Of a stretch of DNA of 64,000 bases, positions 9,277 to 19,882 are shown one piece after another (position 1 is the stretch's first letter; every line of letters starts with the position of its first letter). Source of the stretch: Dickeya fangzhongdai (lineage in GTDB: Bacteria; Pseudomonadota; Gammaproteobacteria; Enterobacterales; Enterobacteriaceae). The stretch covers positions 2,418,001 through 2,482,000 of the forward strand of contig NZ_CP025003.1 in the NCBI RefSeq assembly GCF_002812485.1, written 5' to 3'. Under the pieces are notes generated by a model that searched no databases, was not told the DNA's origin, and saw nothing but the letters and a program-made list of their open reading frames with translations. Both the position numbers and the translations under genes were made by a program.

Positions 9277-10185
9277 ATGTTTTGGAATAAACGTAACCGC
9301 GAAGCGCTGGATAATTTCAGCGAAAAACTGGAAGTGGAAGGGCGCAGCCTGTGGCAGGATGCGCGCCGTCGCTTCATGCACAACCGGGCGGCGCTGGCCA
9401 GCCTGTTCGTACTGACGCTCATCACGCTGTTTGTCGTCATTGGCCCGATGGTGGCGCCGTTCAACTATGCCGATACCGACTGGAATATGATGTCCAGCGC
9501 GCCTGACATGGTGTCCAAACACTATTTCGGCACCGATTCGTCCGGCCGCGACCTGCTGGTGCGTGTGGCGATCGGCGGACGTATTTCTCTGATGGTCGGC
9601 GTTGCCGCCGCGTTGGTGGCGGTAGTCGTGGGAACGCTGTATGGCGCTGCATCCGGCTATCTGGGTGGGAAAGTGGACTCGGTCATGATGCGTCTGCTGG
9701 AGATCCTTAACTCCTTCCCGTTCATGTTCTTCGTTATCCTGCTGGTGACGCTGTTCGGGCAAAATATCCTGCTGATTTTTGTGGCTATCGGCATGGTGTC
9801 CTGGCTGGACATGGCCCGTATCGTTCGCGGCCAGACCCTGAGCCTGAAACGTAAAGAGTTCATTGAAGCCGCGTTGGTGTGCGGTGTATCCACCCGCAGT
9901 ATCGTGCTGCGCCATGTCGTGCCGAATGTGCTGGGCGTGGTCGTGGTCTACGCGTCGCTGCTGGTGCCGAGCATGATCCTGTTCGAATCTTTTCTGAGTT
10001 TCCTTGGCCTGGGTACCCAGGAACCGCTGAGCAGCTGGGGCGCGCTGCTGAACGATGGCGCCAATTCAATGGAAGTGGCGCCGTGGCTGCTGCTGTATCC
10101 CGCCGGTTTCCTGGTGGTGACCCTGTTCTGTTTCAACTTTATCGGCGATGGCCTGCGTGATGCCCTCGACCCGAAAGACCGCTAA
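9277..10185 (+). CDS. oppC: Oligopeptide ABC transporter permease OppC
   Basis: Second permease of the Opp importer, 302 residues. It has the OppC-type cytoplasmic N-terminal segment ([20 protein letters not shown] leading into TM1), a periplasmic loop with the conserved [13 protein letters not shown], and the EAA loop [26 protein letters not shown] before the last spans. It matches E. coli OppC in length. A 16-bp gap separates it from oppD. Confidence 0.98.
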   Translation: MFWNKRNREALDNFSEKLEVEGRSLWQDARRRFMHNRAALASLFVLTLITLFVVIGPMVAPFNYADTDWNMMSSAPDMVSKHYFGTDSSGRDLLVRVAIGGRISLMVGVAAALVAVVVGTLYGAASGYLGGKVDSVMMRLLEILNSFPFMFFVILLVTLFGQNILLIFVAIGMVSWLDMARIVRGQTLSLKRKEFIEAALVCGVSTRSIVLRHVVPNVLGVVVVYASLLVPSMILFESFLSFLGLGTQEPLSSWGALLNDGANSMEVAPWLLLYPAGFLVVTLFCFNFIGDGLRDALDPKDR

Positions 10186-10201
10186 GGAGACGCTTCATAC
10201 C

Positions 10202-11191
10202 ATGATGAATACGTCACAACCCCGTGAAGCGCTGCTTGACGTTAAAGATTTGCGCGTGACTTTCAGTACGCCTGACGGTGATGTCACCGCGGTAAACGAC
10301 CTTAATTTCTCTCTCAGCGCCGGTGAGACGCTGGGGATTGTCGGGGAGTCCGGCTCTGGTAAATCCCAGACAGCGTTTGCGCTGATGGGCCTGCTGGCCG
10401 CGAACGGCCGTATCGGCGGTTCCGCCCGTTTCAACGGTCGCGAGATTCTCAATCTGCCGGAACGTGAGCTCAATCGCCTGCGCGCGGAAGAGATCGCTAT
10501 GATTTTCCAGGACCCGATGACGTCGCTGAATCCGTACATGCGTGTCGGCGACCAGCTGATGGAAGTGCTGATGCAGCACAAGAAACTCGGTAAAAGCGAA
10601 GCGTTTGACGAGTCGGTGCGTATGCTGGACGCGGTGAAAATGCCGGAAGCCAGAAAACGTATGCGCATGTACCCGCACGAGTTTTCCGGCGGGATGCGTC
10701 AGCGCGTTATGATCGCGATGGCGCTGCTGTGCCGTCCTAAATTGCTGATCGCCGACGAACCGACCACCGCGCTCGACGTGACGGTACAGGCGCAGATCAT
10801 GACATTGCTCAACGACCTGAAGCGCGAGTTCAATACCGCCATTATCATGATTACCCACGATCTGGGCGTGGTAGCGGGTATTTGCGACAAGGTGCTGGTG
10901 ATGTACGCCGGCCGTACCATGGAGTACGGCAGCGCGCGCGAAATTTTCTACGAGCCGACGCATCCGTATTCAATCGGCTTGCTGAAAGCCGTTCCCCGTC
11001 TTGACGAAGAGAACGAAGCGCTGGCCACTATTCCGGGCAATCCGCCTAACCTGTTGCGCTTGCCGAAAGGGTGTCCTTTCCAGCCGCGTTGCCCCTATGC
11101 ACAGGACCGGTGCCAGCAGGCGCCTGAATTGACGCCGTTTGGCGAGGGCCGTCTGCGTGCCTGTTTCCGGAGTGTGGGGGAATTAGTATGA
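10202..11191 (+). CDS. oppD: Oligopeptide ABC transporter ATPase OppD
   Basis: ATP-hydrolysing subunit that pairs with OppF to drive peptide import. Walker A GESGSGKS (residues 48-55), signature FSGGMRQR, Walker B LLIADEP and switch histidine in ITHDLG are intact. The C-terminus has the cysteine-containing oligopeptide/dipeptide extension ([15 protein letters not shown]), which in related transporters holds an iron-sulfur cluster. The frame is open from 10148 inside oppC, but the ATG at 10202 follows AAGGAGA (10184-10190) and matches the family N-terminus; a second ATG follows directly. The stop overlaps the oppF start by 4 bp (ATGA). Confidence 0.97.
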   Translation: MMNTSQPREALLDVKDLRVTFSTPDGDVTAVNDLNFSLSAGETLGIVGESGSGKSQTAFALMGLLAANGRIGGSARFNGREILNLPERELNRLRAEEIAMIFQDPMTSLNPYMRVGDQLMEVLMQHKKLGKSEAFDESVRMLDAVKMPEARKRMRMYPHEFSGGMRQRVMIAMALLCRPKLLIADEPTTALDVTVQAQIMTLLNDLKREFNTAIIMITHDLGVVAGICDKVLVMYAGRTMEYGSAREIFYEPTHPYSIGLLKAVPRLDEENEALATIPGNPPNLLRLPKGCPFQPRCPYAQDRCQQAPELTPFGEGRLRACFRSVGELV

Positions 11192-12192
11192 ACGAGCTGG
11201 AAAACAAAAAAGTCTTGCTTGAAGTGGATGAACTGAAAGTCCACTTTGATATCCGCGATGATAAACAGTGGTTCTGGCAACCCGCCAAGAAGCTGAAAGC
11301 GGTTGATGGCGTTACCCTGCGGCTGTACGAAGGGGAAACGCTGGGGGTTGTTGGGGAGTCCGGTTGCGGCAAATCCACGCTGGCCCGCGCGATCATCGGT
11401 CTGGTGAAGGCCACCAGCGGGCGCATTAGCTGGCTGGGTAAAGACCTGCTGGGGATGCGTGATACCGAATGGCGCAATGTGCGCAGCGATATCCAGATGA
11501 TTTTCCAGGATCCGTTGGCGTCGCTGAACCCGCGTATGACCATCGGCGAAATTATCGCCGAACCGCTGCGCACCTACCACCCGGAGATGCCGCGTCAGGA
11601 AGTGAAAGACCGCGTCAAAGCGATGATGATGAAGGTTGGCCTGCTGCCGAACCTGATCAACCGCTACCCGCACGAGTTTTCCGGTGGTCAGTGTCAGCGT
11701 ATCGGTATTGCCCGCGCGCTGATTCTGGAACCGAAACTGATCATCTGTGATGAACCGGTTTCCGCGCTGGACGTGTCGATTCAGGCTCAGGTGGTAAACC
11801 TGCTGCAACAGTTACAGCGGGAAATGGGGCTGTCGCTGATCTTTATCGCCCACGATTTGTCGGTGGTCAAACACATCTCCGACCGCGTGCTGGTGATGTA
11901 TCTGGGTCATGCGGTGGAACTGGGAACCTACGACGAGCTGTACCACAATCCGCAGCATCCTTATACCCGCGCCCTGATGTCGGCGGTGCCGATTCCTGAC
12001 CCGGACAAGGAGCGCAACAAGCAGATTCAACTGCTGGAAGGCGACCTGCCGTCACCGATTAATCCGCCTACCGGCTGTGTGTTCTGCACCCGTTGCCCGG
12101 TTGTCGGACCGGAATGCACCAAAACCCGGCCGGTGCTCGAAGGCAGCTTCCGCCATGCGGTATCCTGCCTGAAGGTGGATCCGCTGTCGTAA
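11188..12192 (+). CDS. oppF: Oligopeptide ABC transporter ATPase OppF
   Basis: Second ATPase of the Opp importer, 334 residues like E. coli OppF. Walker [10 protein letters not shown], signature [14 protein letters not shown], Walker B IICDEP and IAHDLSVV are intact. The C-terminal extension contains [14 protein letters not shown], the cysteine cluster typical of the peptide/nickel ATPase group. It starts within the oppD stop (ATGA overlap), so translation is coupled. A strong terminator follows the stop. Confidence 0.98.
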   Translation: MNELENKKVLLEVDELKVHFDIRDDKQWFWQPAKKLKAVDGVTLRLYEGETLGVVGESGCGKSTLARAIIGLVKATSGRISWLGKDLLGMRDTEWRNVRSDIQMIFQDPLASLNPRMTIGEIIAEPLRTYHPEMPRQEVKDRVKAMMMKVGLLPNLINRYPHEFSGGQCQRIGIARALILEPKLIICDEPVSALDVSIQAQVVNLLQQLQREMGLSLIFIAHDLSVVKHISDRVLVMYLGHAVELGTYDELYHNPQHPYTRALMSAVPIPDPDKERNKQIQLLEGDLPSPINPPTGCVFCTRCPVVGPECTKTRPVLEGSFRHAVSCLKVDPLS

Positions 12193-12230
12193 TCCGGCGC
12201 TGCTCGTGTAAGCAATACCCGGTAATAAAC

Positions 12231-12254
12231 AAAACGCCCCGTCAGGGGCGTTTT
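12231..12254. terminator. Bidirectional terminator between oppF and yciU
   Basis: Perfect 10-bp stem AAAACGCCCC / GGGGCGTTTT with loop GTCA. The A and T arms supply a U-run in both directions, serving oppF from the left and yciU-side transcripts from the right. Confidence 0.92.
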
Positions 12255-12306
12255 GCTGTTCGTCGCTGATCGCTGATGATGGCCGATTAGGCTGCGATCG
12301 CGGCGG

Positions 12307-12642
<336 letters not shown>

Positions 12643-12684
12643 TTAAAACGTGATGGGGGTATTAGAGCATGAAGGGCGGTGTGA

Positions 12685-14145
12685 TTACAGCAGTGGACTG
12701 AAAAAGTAAAACAGCCGCTCGACGATACGCTGCCAGTAGGGGCGTTTTAGCCATTCTTTAGTGTTCAGCAGGCGAGAGCGGGACATGTAATCCTCCTGCA
12801 CGCAGGCCAGATCGCTGCCAAACCCGTCGTCGTCAATCACCAGGGTGATTTCGAAGTTCAGCCACAGGCTGCGCATATCCAGATTGACCGTCCCCACCAG
12901 ACTGAGCTGGCCGTCTACCAGCACGCTTTTGGTGTGCAGCAACCCGCCTTCGAACTGATAAATTTTAACGCCCGCCGCCAGTAGTTCGGTGAAAAAAGCT
13001 TTGCAGGCCCAGCCAACCATCACGGAATCGTTTTTGTAAGGTACGATGACGCTGACCTCTACGCCGCGCTGTGCGGCGGTGCAGATGGCGTGTTGCAGGT
13101 CGTCGCTGGGCACAAAATAAGGCGTGGTCATGATCAACTGATGACGAGCAGAGTAAACGGCGGTCAGCAGCGCCTGATGGATCATATCCTCGGGGTAGCC
13201 GGGACCGGAGGCGATGACCTGCACCGTATGGCCGCGCTCTTGCTCAAACGGCATGATATTCACGTCGGGCGGCGGCGGCGGCAGGCGCTGACCGGTTTCC
13301 ATTTCCCAGTCGAGGCTATAGATAACGCCCATCGTGGTGGTCACCGGACCTTCGATGCGCACCATCAGGTCCACCCACTGGCCGACGCCGGAGTCCTGCT
13401 TGAAATAACGCGGATCCACCATGTTCATGCTGCCGGTGTAGGCGATGCGGTTATCAATCAGGATCACCTTACGGTGCTGGCGTAAGTCCATCCGGCGCAG
13501 GAATGCGCGCAGCAGGTTGACCTGTAGCGCATCCACCACCGTGATGCCGGCGGCGCGCATGACCTCCGGGTAGGTGCTGTGAAAAAACTGCACGCTGCCT
13601 GCCGAATCCAGCAGGATGCGGCATTTGACCCCGCGTCGCGACGCCGTCAGCAGAGCGGTCATCACCTGATCCACCAATCCGCCGGCCTGCCAGATATAGA
13701 ACACCATCTCGATGTTATTGCGGGCCAGTTCAATGTCGCGAATCAACGTCCTGATGGTGTCGTCGAATGAGGTCAACAACTGCAACTGATTACCCTTGAT
13801 GCCGCCAATGCCCTGACGACGCTCGCAGAGCTGAAACAACGATCGCGCCACTTCACTATTTTCAGTGGCGAAAATGCGGCGATATTCTTTTAGTTCACGA
13901 AGCCACTGCGCGGTAACCGGCCACATTTGCCGAGCGCGTTCCGCACGGCGTTTCCCCAGATGCAATTCGCCGAATAACAGATAAGCGACGATCCCGACCA
14001 GCGGCAGAATATAAATCACCAACAGCCAGGCCATAGCGGAAGGAACCGCGCGTCTTTTCATCAGAATACGCAGCGTAATGCTGGCAACGAGCAGCCAATA
14101 GCTAAAAACCAGTAATCCGCTCAGTACAGTATAAAATGCTGTCAT
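12685..14145 (-). CDS. clsA: Cardiolipin synthase A
   Basis: Inner-membrane enzyme that condenses two phosphatidylglycerols into cardiolipin and glycerol. The 486 residues equal E. coli ClsA. Two N-terminal membrane segments (about residues 3-23 and 38-58) are followed by two phospholipase-D domains, each with an HxKx4D motif: HRKVILID near 224 and HTKSVLVD near 404. The C-terminus ends [10 protein letters not shown] as in the family. Divergent from yciY, as in E. coli. Confidence 0.98.
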   Translation of the reverse strand: MTAFYTVLSGLLVFSYWLLVASITLRILMKRRAVPSAMAWLLVIYILPLVGIVAYLLFGELHLGKRRAERARQMWPVTAQWLRELKEYRRIFATENSEVARSLFQLCERRQGIGGIKGNQLQLLTSFDDTIRTLIRDIELARNNIEMVFYIWQAGGLVDQVMTALLTASRRGVKCRILLDSAGSVQFFHSTYPEVMRAAGITVVDALQVNLLRAFLRRMDLRQHRKVILIDNRIAYTGSMNMVDPRYFKQDSGVGQWVDLMVRIEGPVTTTMGVIYSLDWEMETGQRLPPPPPDVNIMPFEQERGHTVQVIASGPGYPEDMIHQALLTAVYSARHQLIMTTPYFVPSDDLQHAICTAAQRGVEVSVIVPYKNDSVMVGWACKAFFTELLAAGVKIYQFEGGLLHTKSVLVDGQLSLVGTVNLDMRSLWLNFEITLVIDDDGFGSDLACVQEDYMSRSRLLNTKEWLKRPYWQRIVERLFYFFSPLL

Positions 14146-14349
14146 AGTAACAATGCACGGTTCCCTGCTGCGAAATGTTTACGAGTTCAAGTGTATGCAT
14201 AGTTCCCCAAAGGGGAAAGTCCTTTACTCTGAATACTATAGCGCATGAAGGGCAAGCGTGCGGATTCGGGAAAATCCTGTCGTATCGCTTGGCGGAGGAT
14301 ATCAGAGGGATATAATAACCCGGTCCCATCACGCTTATTACAGAGTTGT

Positions 14350-14378
14350 GCCATGAAACAAGAGTCGAGCCATGAAAC
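14350..14378 (+). repeat. 10-bp direct repeat carrying the yciY start codon
   Basis: GCCATGAAAC occurs at 14350-14359 and again at 14369-14378, a 19-bp period. Each copy holds an ATG. The second ATG starts yciY; the first opens a 12-codon frame in another phase that ends at 14391, inside yciY. Confidence 0.85.
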
Positions 14379-14548
14379 GCAGCCGGAATGAAGTCAGCCG
14401 TTGGCGTATGCAACGTCAGGTGCAGCGCCGTCGCAGCCGCTGGCTTGAGGCCCAGTCACGCGGTTACCGGCATATCCACCACGTGCGCTACCTGCTCCAG
14501 AAGCAGCAACGTCGCGCGTTATTGTATGCGGTGGCTTACGAGTGGTAA
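14372..14548 (+). CDS. yciY: Small basic protein YciY
   Basis: 58-residue, strongly basic peptide starting MKRSRNEVSRWRMQRQ. Its first half aligns almost residue for residue with E. coli YciY (57 residues); the C-terminal half is diverged (LLYAVAYEW). Function unknown; the Arg-rich helix suggests nucleic-acid or ribosome contact, which is only a guess. It lies between clsA and the yciI region as in E. coli, and ends 22 bp before a strong terminator, supporting a real monocistronic gene. The ribosome-binding site is weak (AGAG). Confidence 0.88.
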   Translation: MKRSRNEVSRWRMQRQVQRRRSRWLEAQSRGYRHIHHVRYLLQKQQRRALLYAVAYEW

Positions 14549-14570
14549 CCATCAGGTAGTCCGTGTCAGG

Positions 14571-14602
14571 CCCAACGCTCGCCAGAGCGTTGGGCTTTTT
14601 TA
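14571..14602 (+). terminator. Rho-independent terminator of yciY
   Basis: Perfect 10-bp stem CCCAACGCTC / GAGCGTTGGG with loop GCCA, followed by CTTTTTTATT. Confidence 0.93.
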
Positions 14603-14619
14603 TTATCTGAAAGAGAGGA

Positions 14620-16320
14620 TTACAGGGCTGGCGAGTGTTGCGGTAGGGCAACATAGCCATTAGCGACCGGAGCCGGCGTAGCGCGAGGCGCGTCAGATTC
14701 GGCCGCTGCCGCCGTGCCGGGCAACTGGAACAGGGATACCGACAGATTGAGCTGCTCGGTCTGCTCAAGCAACTGAAGGCAGGTGCGGGCAGAGGCGTCC
14801 ACCTGCAGGGCATTCTGTTTCACCGTATCGTTGAGTGAACTGATGCGGTTGGTCACTTCATGGATGCTTTGATTCTGTTGTTGCGAAATATCGGTGATTT
14901 CACTCAGGAATGTGCTGGTGCCTTTGGCCGCCTGAATGATTTCCTGCAGGCTATCGTTGAGGTGACCGACCAGTCTGGCGCCGGTAGCGACGCTGCTGTC
15001 CGATTCATGAATCAACGCATTGATGTTTTGGGCCGACTGACTGCTTTGTGAAGCCAGCGCGCCCACCTCGCGGGCGACAACCGAGAAACCTTTACCCATC
15101 TCGCCGGCCCGGGCCGCTTCAATTGCGGCATTGAGCGACAGGATATGCGTCTGAAACGCCACGTTTTCTATCAACGAGATGACTTCCGTCATTTCCTTGC
15201 TGCGGCCGGAAATGTCCTGCATCGCGTCTCTGACATCGCTCATCATGGTTTCGCCCTGTTCGGCGATGTGACTGGTTTCTTGTGCGTGATGACTGGCTTG
15301 CTCGGTGTACTGGGCGTTCTGCTCCAGGTGCTGACTGATCTGGATAATGTGCTCGGTGGTGACTTTCAACTCTGCGGACTGTCGATTAGCCTGTTCAGAC
15401 AGCAAACGGTTGTCGGTAGTGACATGACTGACCTGTTGCATCATGGTTTCCATCCCCTGACGAACTTGACTTATCAGGTCCACCAGACCGCTCTGCATCT
15501 GCACCACGCTGCTGTTTAGCAGCGCGATTTCACGGGTTGCACGTTTTTCTATGCCGATGTCATGCGATAGATCGCCGGCTGCGATCAGCCGCAGGTGGTC
15601 GGTGATGCGCTTAAGCGGATGAACGATCACTTTGTTCACGCCAATCCAGACGACCAGCGAAATCGTCAGCAACAATCCCAGAATGACGATAAACAGGGTG
15701 TGGGCGGCATCAAGATTATCCAACAGCTGCTGAGCATGTTGCTTTTGACGGGCATCGTTTTCCTGCAGGTACCGGGCGTATTTTTGGGTAAACAGGGTCT
15801 GGTAAGCCTGGATGGGGACGGCAAAGAAAATATCGATTTCGTTGGTTTTTTTGATGCCTTGCGCCAGTTCGAGCAGACCGTTATAGAGCTGCTGATAACT
15901 GCTTTTTAGCTCGGTGAAGGCGGCGTCATTGCGGGGGGCGCCAGAAAAGCGCTCTAGCTTTTGATAATACGCCTGCGCGTGGGTTAACGACTCTTCCGCT
16001 TCGGTCATCAGGCTGTTCCAACTGCCGACCGAGCCGGTTTCTTTGTCAAACATCAGGTAAATGCCGGCACGATTGAGCTTGTCGCTGGCGTTCATCACTT
16101 CCATGCGAGCCTGATCCATCAGTGCCTGTTGTTGGCGCAGGGCTTCGTTGGCGGCGCTGTCCTGACGCACTTCAGTCATGGTTTTCGATATCATCCCTAC
16201 GGACAACAGCTGTAGTAAGGAAAATAACCCAATGATTAGCAGCAAACCGGAAAGAAAACTCAGGCGGTATTGACGCACTCTGCCCAGAAAACCGGAGCGT
16301 GACGGGGCGGATGTTGACAT
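14620..16320 (-). CDS. Methyl-accepting chemotaxis protein
   Basis: Membrane chemoreceptor that would control CheA through CheW. The 566 residues read as TM1 (about 20-42), a periplasmic helical ligand domain of about 160 residues, TM2 (about 207-233), a HAMP domain (about 228-282) and a long coiled coil. The signalling tip near residues 385-415 reads ENVAFQTHILSLNAAIEAAR, whereas E. coli receptors have AFQTNILALNAAVEAAR; His and Ser replace Asn and Ala at the CheA/CheW contact zone. No NWETF-type CheR docking pentapeptide is present at the C-terminus. Ligand unknown. It occupies the place of the potassium-channel gene kch in E. coli, so it is probably a lineage-specific replacement. Confidence 0.95.
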   Translation of the reverse strand: MSTSAPSRSGFLGRVRQYRLSFLSGLLLIIGLFSLLQLLSVGMISKTMTEVRQDSAANEALRQQQALMDQARMEVMNASDKLNRAGIYLMFDKETGSVGSWNSLMTEAEESLTHAQAYYQKLERFSGAPRNDAAFTELKSSYQQLYNGLLELAQGIKKTNEIDIFFAVPIQAYQTLFTQKYARYLQENDARQKQHAQQLLDNLDAAHTLFIVILGLLLTISLVVWIGVNKVIVHPLKRITDHLRLIAAGDLSHDIGIEKRATREIALLNSSVVQMQSGLVDLISQVRQGMETMMQQVSHVTTDNRLLSEQANRQSAELKVTTEHIIQISQHLEQNAQYTEQASHHAQETSHIAEQGETMMSDVRDAMQDISGRSKEMTEVISLIENVAFQTHILSLNAAIEAARAGEMGKGFSVVAREVGALASQSSQSAQNINALIHESDSSVATGARLVGHLNDSLQEIIQAAKGTSTFLSEITDISQQQNQSIHEVTNRISSLNDTVKQNALQVDASARTCLQLLEQTEQLNLSVSLFQLPGTAAAAESDAPRATPAPVANGYVALPQHSPAL

Positions 16321-16449
16321 GACAATCTACTCTCTAAAGATAAATTGCCGCCAACATAACATCATTAAATGACTAAAATATTTCAGATATTTAAGAGGAA
16401 AACGGAGGCATTATTTGGTGAAAATACCATGACCTCCGTCAAATTTGGA

Positions 16450-16746
16450 TTAAAATGCTTTTCTGAAGGGCTTGACGCTGACAGACTCGTAGACGCCGGC
16501 GGCGACATAGGGATCTTCGTCTGCCCAATGGCGGGCGTCTTCCAGCGACGGGAATTCGGCAATCACCGTTGAACCGGTAAATCCGGCGGTGCCTGGGTCT
16601 TCACTGTCGATAGCCGGCAGTGCGCCCGCGGTCAACAAACGCCCCTGATCCCGCAGTGTTTGCAGGCGGGCGATATGAGCGGGGCGAGCGGCCAGACGTT
16701 TTTCCAGCGAGCCGGGCACATCGGTGGCATAAATCACATACAGCAT
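16450..16746 (-). CDS. yciI: YciI-like protein
   Basis: 98-residue protein of the YciI (DUF1330-like ferredoxin fold) family, as long as E. coli YciI. The start [25 protein letters not shown] and the conserved [19 protein letters not shown] segment identify it. In Haemophilus the family has a conserved His-Asp pair suggestive of an enzyme, but the reaction is unknown. The frame is open to 16848, but those residues are not family-like and overlap the tonB-side promoter region; the ATG at 16746 fits the family. Divergent from tonB across a Fur site. Confidence 0.94.
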   Translation of the reverse strand: MLYVIYATDVPGSLEKRLAARPAHIARLQTLRDQGRLLTAGALPAIDSEDPGTAGFTGSTVIAEFPSLEDARHWADEDPYVAAGVYESVSVKPFRKAF

Positions 16747-16900
16747 GGTAAACCTCGGTCTGTCAGACCATTGTGGGACGGAACCGCCATCATACGCGAT
16801 GATACCGGTAGGACAATCCCTGTTACCGTCCGTCCGGTTTTGCGGCATGAAAACCGATGCGGATTGAGCCGTCCCATGCGGGAATTGATCGGCTTCTATT

Positions 16901-16919
16901 GAATATGATTGTCATTTGC
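16901..16919 (+). promoter_or_regulatory. Fur box upstream of tonB
   Basis: GAATATGATTGTCATTTGC matches the 19-bp Fur consensus at 13 positions and closely resembles the E. coli tonB operator. It sits 37 bp before the tonB ATG, so iron repression of tonB is expected. Confidence 0.8.
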
Positions 16920-16955
16920 ATTTAAACTTGCGCAGTGAGAGGACATCATATAACT

Positions 16956-17720
16956 ATGCCGCAGAAAACATTTTTCCTGACCCGCCGATATTCATGGCCG
17001 ATGCTGATTTCCGTGGGTTTTCATGGTTCACTGATTGCCGGGTTGCTGTTTGCTTCATTTAATACATCAGTCAAGCTGCCGTCGACGCCGCAGCCGATCC
17101 AGGTCGTGATGGTCAATACCGCGCCGGAGGAAGCTGCGCCAGCCCCATCGGCTGCGCCTCAGCCAGAACCGGAAAAGGTGCCGGAACCGACGCCGGAGCC
17201 GGAAGTTCAGCCAGAACCGCCGCCGCTGCCAAAACCGGTTCCAGTTCCGTTGCCGGAGCCGAAGCCCCAGCCCAAACCTAAGCCGAAACCGGAGCCGGAG
17301 CCGAAACCTAAACCGGTAAAAAAAGTGGAACAGCCGAAGGAAACGCCGCGTGAAACCGCGCCGCAGCCGACGGCGACGCCGTCGGCCAGCCAGACAGTCA
17401 GCCGTAATACGGCGCCGGTCAGCCAGGCTCCGGTCGCCAGCGCTCAGCCCTCGGGGCCAAGACCGTTGAGCCGGGCTCAGCCGGAATATCCGGCTCGGGC
17501 GTTCGCCTTGCGTATCGAAGGCCGGGTTAAGGTGCAGTTTGACGTCGATGAATCGGGACGGGTGGATAACGTCCGTGTACTGTCGGCGGAGCCTAAGAAC
17601 ATGTTTGAGCGAGATATCAAGCAGGCGATGCGTAAATGGCGTTATGAAGAGAGCAAACCGGGGAAAGACCTGGTGGTGACGATCATCTTTAGAATCAATG
17701 GCGGCGCCGCGATGGAGTAA
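16956..17720 (+). CDS. tonB: Energy transducer TonB
   Basis: Couples the proton motive force (via ExbBD) to outer-membrane receptors for siderophores and cobalamin. The 254 residues have an N-terminal signal anchor (about 13-33, including [17 protein letters not shown] with the functionally important His), a rigid Pro-Glu / Pro-Lys spacer (about 55-125), and a C-terminal domain with the [20 protein letters not shown] segment that contacts the TonB box. A GTG seven codons upstream (16935) is also in frame; the ATG at 16956 is preferred because it places RRYSWP just before the anchor as in E. coli. Fur box upstream, bidirectional terminator downstream. Confidence 0.96.
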   Translation: MPQKTFFLTRRYSWPMLISVGFHGSLIAGLLFASFNTSVKLPSTPQPIQVVMVNTAPEEAAPAPSAAPQPEPEKVPEPTPEPEVQPEPPPLPKPVPVPLPEPKPQPKPKPKPEPEPKPKPVKKVEQPKETPRETAPQPTATPSASQTVSRNTAPVSQAPVASAQPSGPRPLSRAQPEYPARAFALRIEGRVKVQFDVDESGRVDNVRVLSAEPKNMFERDIKQAMRKWRYEESKPGKDLVVTIIFRINGGAAME

Positions 17721-17746
17721 GTCGCAGCCAGATTGACGTTGAAAAA

Positions 17747-17774
17747 ATTAAGGCACCGCTAGCGGTGCCTTAAT
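17747..17774. terminator. Bidirectional terminator between tonB and yciA
   Basis: A 28-bp perfect palindrome (ATTAAGGCACCGCT and its complement) flanked by A-rich and T-rich sequence. A bidirectional terminator at this place is known in E. coli between tonB and its convergent neighbour. Confidence 0.92.
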
Positions 17775-17783
17775 CATTTGTCA

Positions 17784-18206
17784 TTATTGCTCAGGCTCGA
17801 AATGGCTTTTCCCTTCCGGCAATTCGCGCGGTCGACCGTCTTCGTCCACGGCAACGTAGGTAAACAGCGCTTCGGTGGCGCGGTAGCGTTGGCCGATAGG
17901 GTCGGTCGAAACCTTTTTCACCCACACTTCCACATTAATAGTCATCGAGCTGCGACCGGTACGGACGCAGCGGGCATAGCAGCACACCACATCGCCGACG
18001 GCGACAGGTTTTAGGAACGTCATGCCGTCAACCCGAACGGTGACGACGCGACCTTCTGCAATCTCTTTTGCCTGGATAGCGCCGCCGATATCCATCTGCG
18101 ACATCAGCCAGCCGCCAAAAATATCGCCGTTGGCATTGGTGTCCGCCGGCATGGCCAGCGTGCGCAGCACCAGTTCGCCGTGAGGTAATGCGTCTTGTTT
18201 GCTCAT
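17784..18206 (-). CDS. yciA: Acyl-CoA thioesterase YciA
   Basis: Cytosolic hot-dog-fold thioesterase that hydrolyses a broad range of acyl-CoAs. The 140-residue protein has the family residues ANGDIFGGWLMSQMDIGGAI (about 25-44), which contain the catalytic Asn-Gly-Asp stretch. E. coli YciA has 132 residues. It converges on tonB and is followed upstream by yciB on the same strand after 51 bp, forming a yciCBA-like group as in E. coli. Confidence 0.96.
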   Translation of the reverse strand: MSKQDALPHGELVLRTLAMPADTNANGDIFGGWLMSQMDIGGAIQAKEIAEGRVVTVRVDGMTFLKPVAVGDVVCCYARCVRTGRSSMTINVEVWVKKVSTDPIGQRYRATEALFTYVAVDEDGRPRELPEGKSHFEPEQ

Positions 18207-18257
18207 AGGGTCAACGAATCCGCTTGTGAGTAGTCAATGTCAGTCTGTGTCGGGCGA

Positions 18258-18818
18258 TCATTTGTCGCTTTCGTTTTCCGTCTTTTCCGGCTCAGCCGGC
18301 AGATGACGATAAATGTAAACGCCGCACAGCAATGTAAATACCAGAGTCAGGCCGGTGAGGCCAAATACTTTAAAGTCAACCCAAACGCTTTGCGGCAGCC
18401 AGAATGCAATATAAATATTAGCCAGGCCGCACAGCAGGAAAAATACCGCCCATGAAATATTCAGTTTTGCCCATACCATTTCCGGTAACGCCAGTTCTTT
18501 ACCCAGCATGCGCTGAATCAGGGTTTTCTTCATCACAAACTGGCTGAACAGCAAGGCAATGGCGAACAGCGTATAAATAATGGTTACTTTCCATTTGATG
18601 AATTGGTCATTGTGGAATACCAGCGTCAGGGTGCCGAATACGGCAACCATCAGGAACGTCAGCAGCATCATCTTTTCGATTTTGCGGTAAATAAACCAAC
18701 TCAACAGTAACGTCGCCGCCGTTGCAGCAATCAATGCTCCGGAGGCGACATAGATGTCATACAGTTTATAACAAACAAAGAAAACAATAAGAGGAATAAA
18801 ATCAATCAGTTGCTTCAT
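18258..18818 (-). CDS. yciB: Inner-membrane septation protein YciB
   Basis: Polytopic inner-membrane protein of the intracellular septation protein A family, linked in E. coli to cell-envelope synthesis and elongation. The 186 residues have about five hydrophobic spans and the family motifs [33 protein letters not shown] (here [14 protein letters not shown]) and [10 protein letters not shown]. The C-terminus is charged and cytosolic. It lies between yciC and yciA as in E. coli. Confidence 0.97.
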   Translation of the reverse strand: MKQLIDFIPLIVFFVCYKLYDIYVASGALIAATAATLLLSWFIYRKIEKMMLLTFLMVAVFGTLTLVFHNDQFIKWKVTIIYTLFAIALLFSQFVMKKTLIQRMLGKELALPEMVWAKLNISWAVFFLLCGLANIYIAFWLPQSVWVDFKVFGLTGLTLVFTLLCGVYIYRHLPAEPEKTENESDK

Positions 18819-18970
18819 TATGTTAATCCGTCACTTACCCGTGTGGGGTGGTGGTCCGCATGTATCAAAAGGGCCAATCTATTTCTGAATTATTATCGCC
18901 GTTTGCGCAGCTCGATTCCCGATTTATCGTAACAATTTGCAGAAAATTACGTTATGGCGGGCGACGATAG

Positions 18971-18994
18971 CGGAGCAGCGCCGTCGCTGCTCCG
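18971..18994 (-). terminator. Hairpin downstream of yciC
   Basis: Perfect 10-bp stem CGGAGCAGCG / CGCTGCTCCG with a four-base loop, 18 bp past the yciC stop. The following bases on the minus strand are not U-rich, so it may be a weak terminator or a 3'-end stabiliser. Confidence 0.55.
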
Positions 18995-19011
18995 GAATAA
19001 GCGGTGTGAAT

Positions 19012-19764
19012 TTAGCCGCGCACCAGCATGTAAAGGCGAAATACATAGACCAGCAGCATGGCGGAAAGCACGTTGCTGATGCCGTTCAGAATCACGGCCA
19101 TGGCGGTAGGCGATACCATCGGTAACCGGGTCAGCAACAACAACAGCGCGACTTTGGCCAGCAGCCACAGTATTACGGCCGGCGCAGTCTGGCGGAAATG
19201 GGCGAACGCCAGCTTGCTGCTGGCACGCATGGAGGCAAAGATCCCGCGCTTTTCGGTAACGGCGATCACGGGTGACAGGCTAAAGGCGATGGATAACAAA
19301 ATCCCCGGAACCACGACCAATAACATGCCTAACTGAATCAACAGGGTGCAAACCAGTATCAGCAAAAACAGGCGGGGTAACAGCGGCGCCGAGGCACCAA
19401 TGGCGCGCAGGGCGCTGATTTTATGACCCGCCGACACCAGTTGGATCAGCATCAGGATGCCGCCGGTCAGCAGCGCGTTGCCTACCAGCGTGGCAAACGT
19501 GCCGGCGGCAGAGGCTTTCAGCAGCACCATTTGTTGCTCGGGGGAAAGCTGTTGGATGATATCGCTGATACCAGGCTGCTCGATGGAGGACAGATCTACA
19601 TTACTGTTGCTGAGTAGTTGCAGCTGATCGTTGCCGGGCGTAAAGACGTGCCCGAGGAGGACGGTGATCAAGGACGTCAGCAGCGCCAGCATCAGGATGC
19701 TGAAAAACTGGTTACGCGTAAAATTCAAGGTGTCACGGTATAATCTGCTGGCCGTGATAGGCAT
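19012..19764 (-). CDS. yciC: UPF0259 membrane protein YciC
   Basis: 250-residue polytopic inner-membrane protein, close to E. coli YciC (247). The N-terminus [20 protein letters not shown] precedes the first span, and the last spans end in [12 protein letters not shown], typical of the family. Function is not established. It is upstream of yciB and yciA on the same strand, with 193 bp to yciB, as in E. coli. Confidence 0.95.
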   Translation of the reverse strand: MPITASRLYRDTLNFTRNQFFSILMLALLTSLITVLLGHVFTPGNDQLQLLSNSNVDLSSIEQPGISDIIQQLSPEQQMVLLKASAAGTFATLVGNALLTGGILMLIQLVSAGHKISALRAIGASAPLLPRLFLLILVCTLLIQLGMLLVVVPGILLSIAFSLSPVIAVTEKRGIFASMRASSKLAFAHFRQTAPAVILWLLAKVALLLLLTRLPMVSPTAMAVILNGISNVLSAMLLVYVFRLYMLVRG

Positions 19765-19882
19765 GAAAACTCCTTGGCAAAGGTTAGCAATAGGGCTTTT
19801 AGCAAAAAATATTATCCGGCTATTGTAACCCGTTCAGCTGTTTCGTGGCACCCCGGCGTGACGTTCTGCTTTTTATTCTGAT

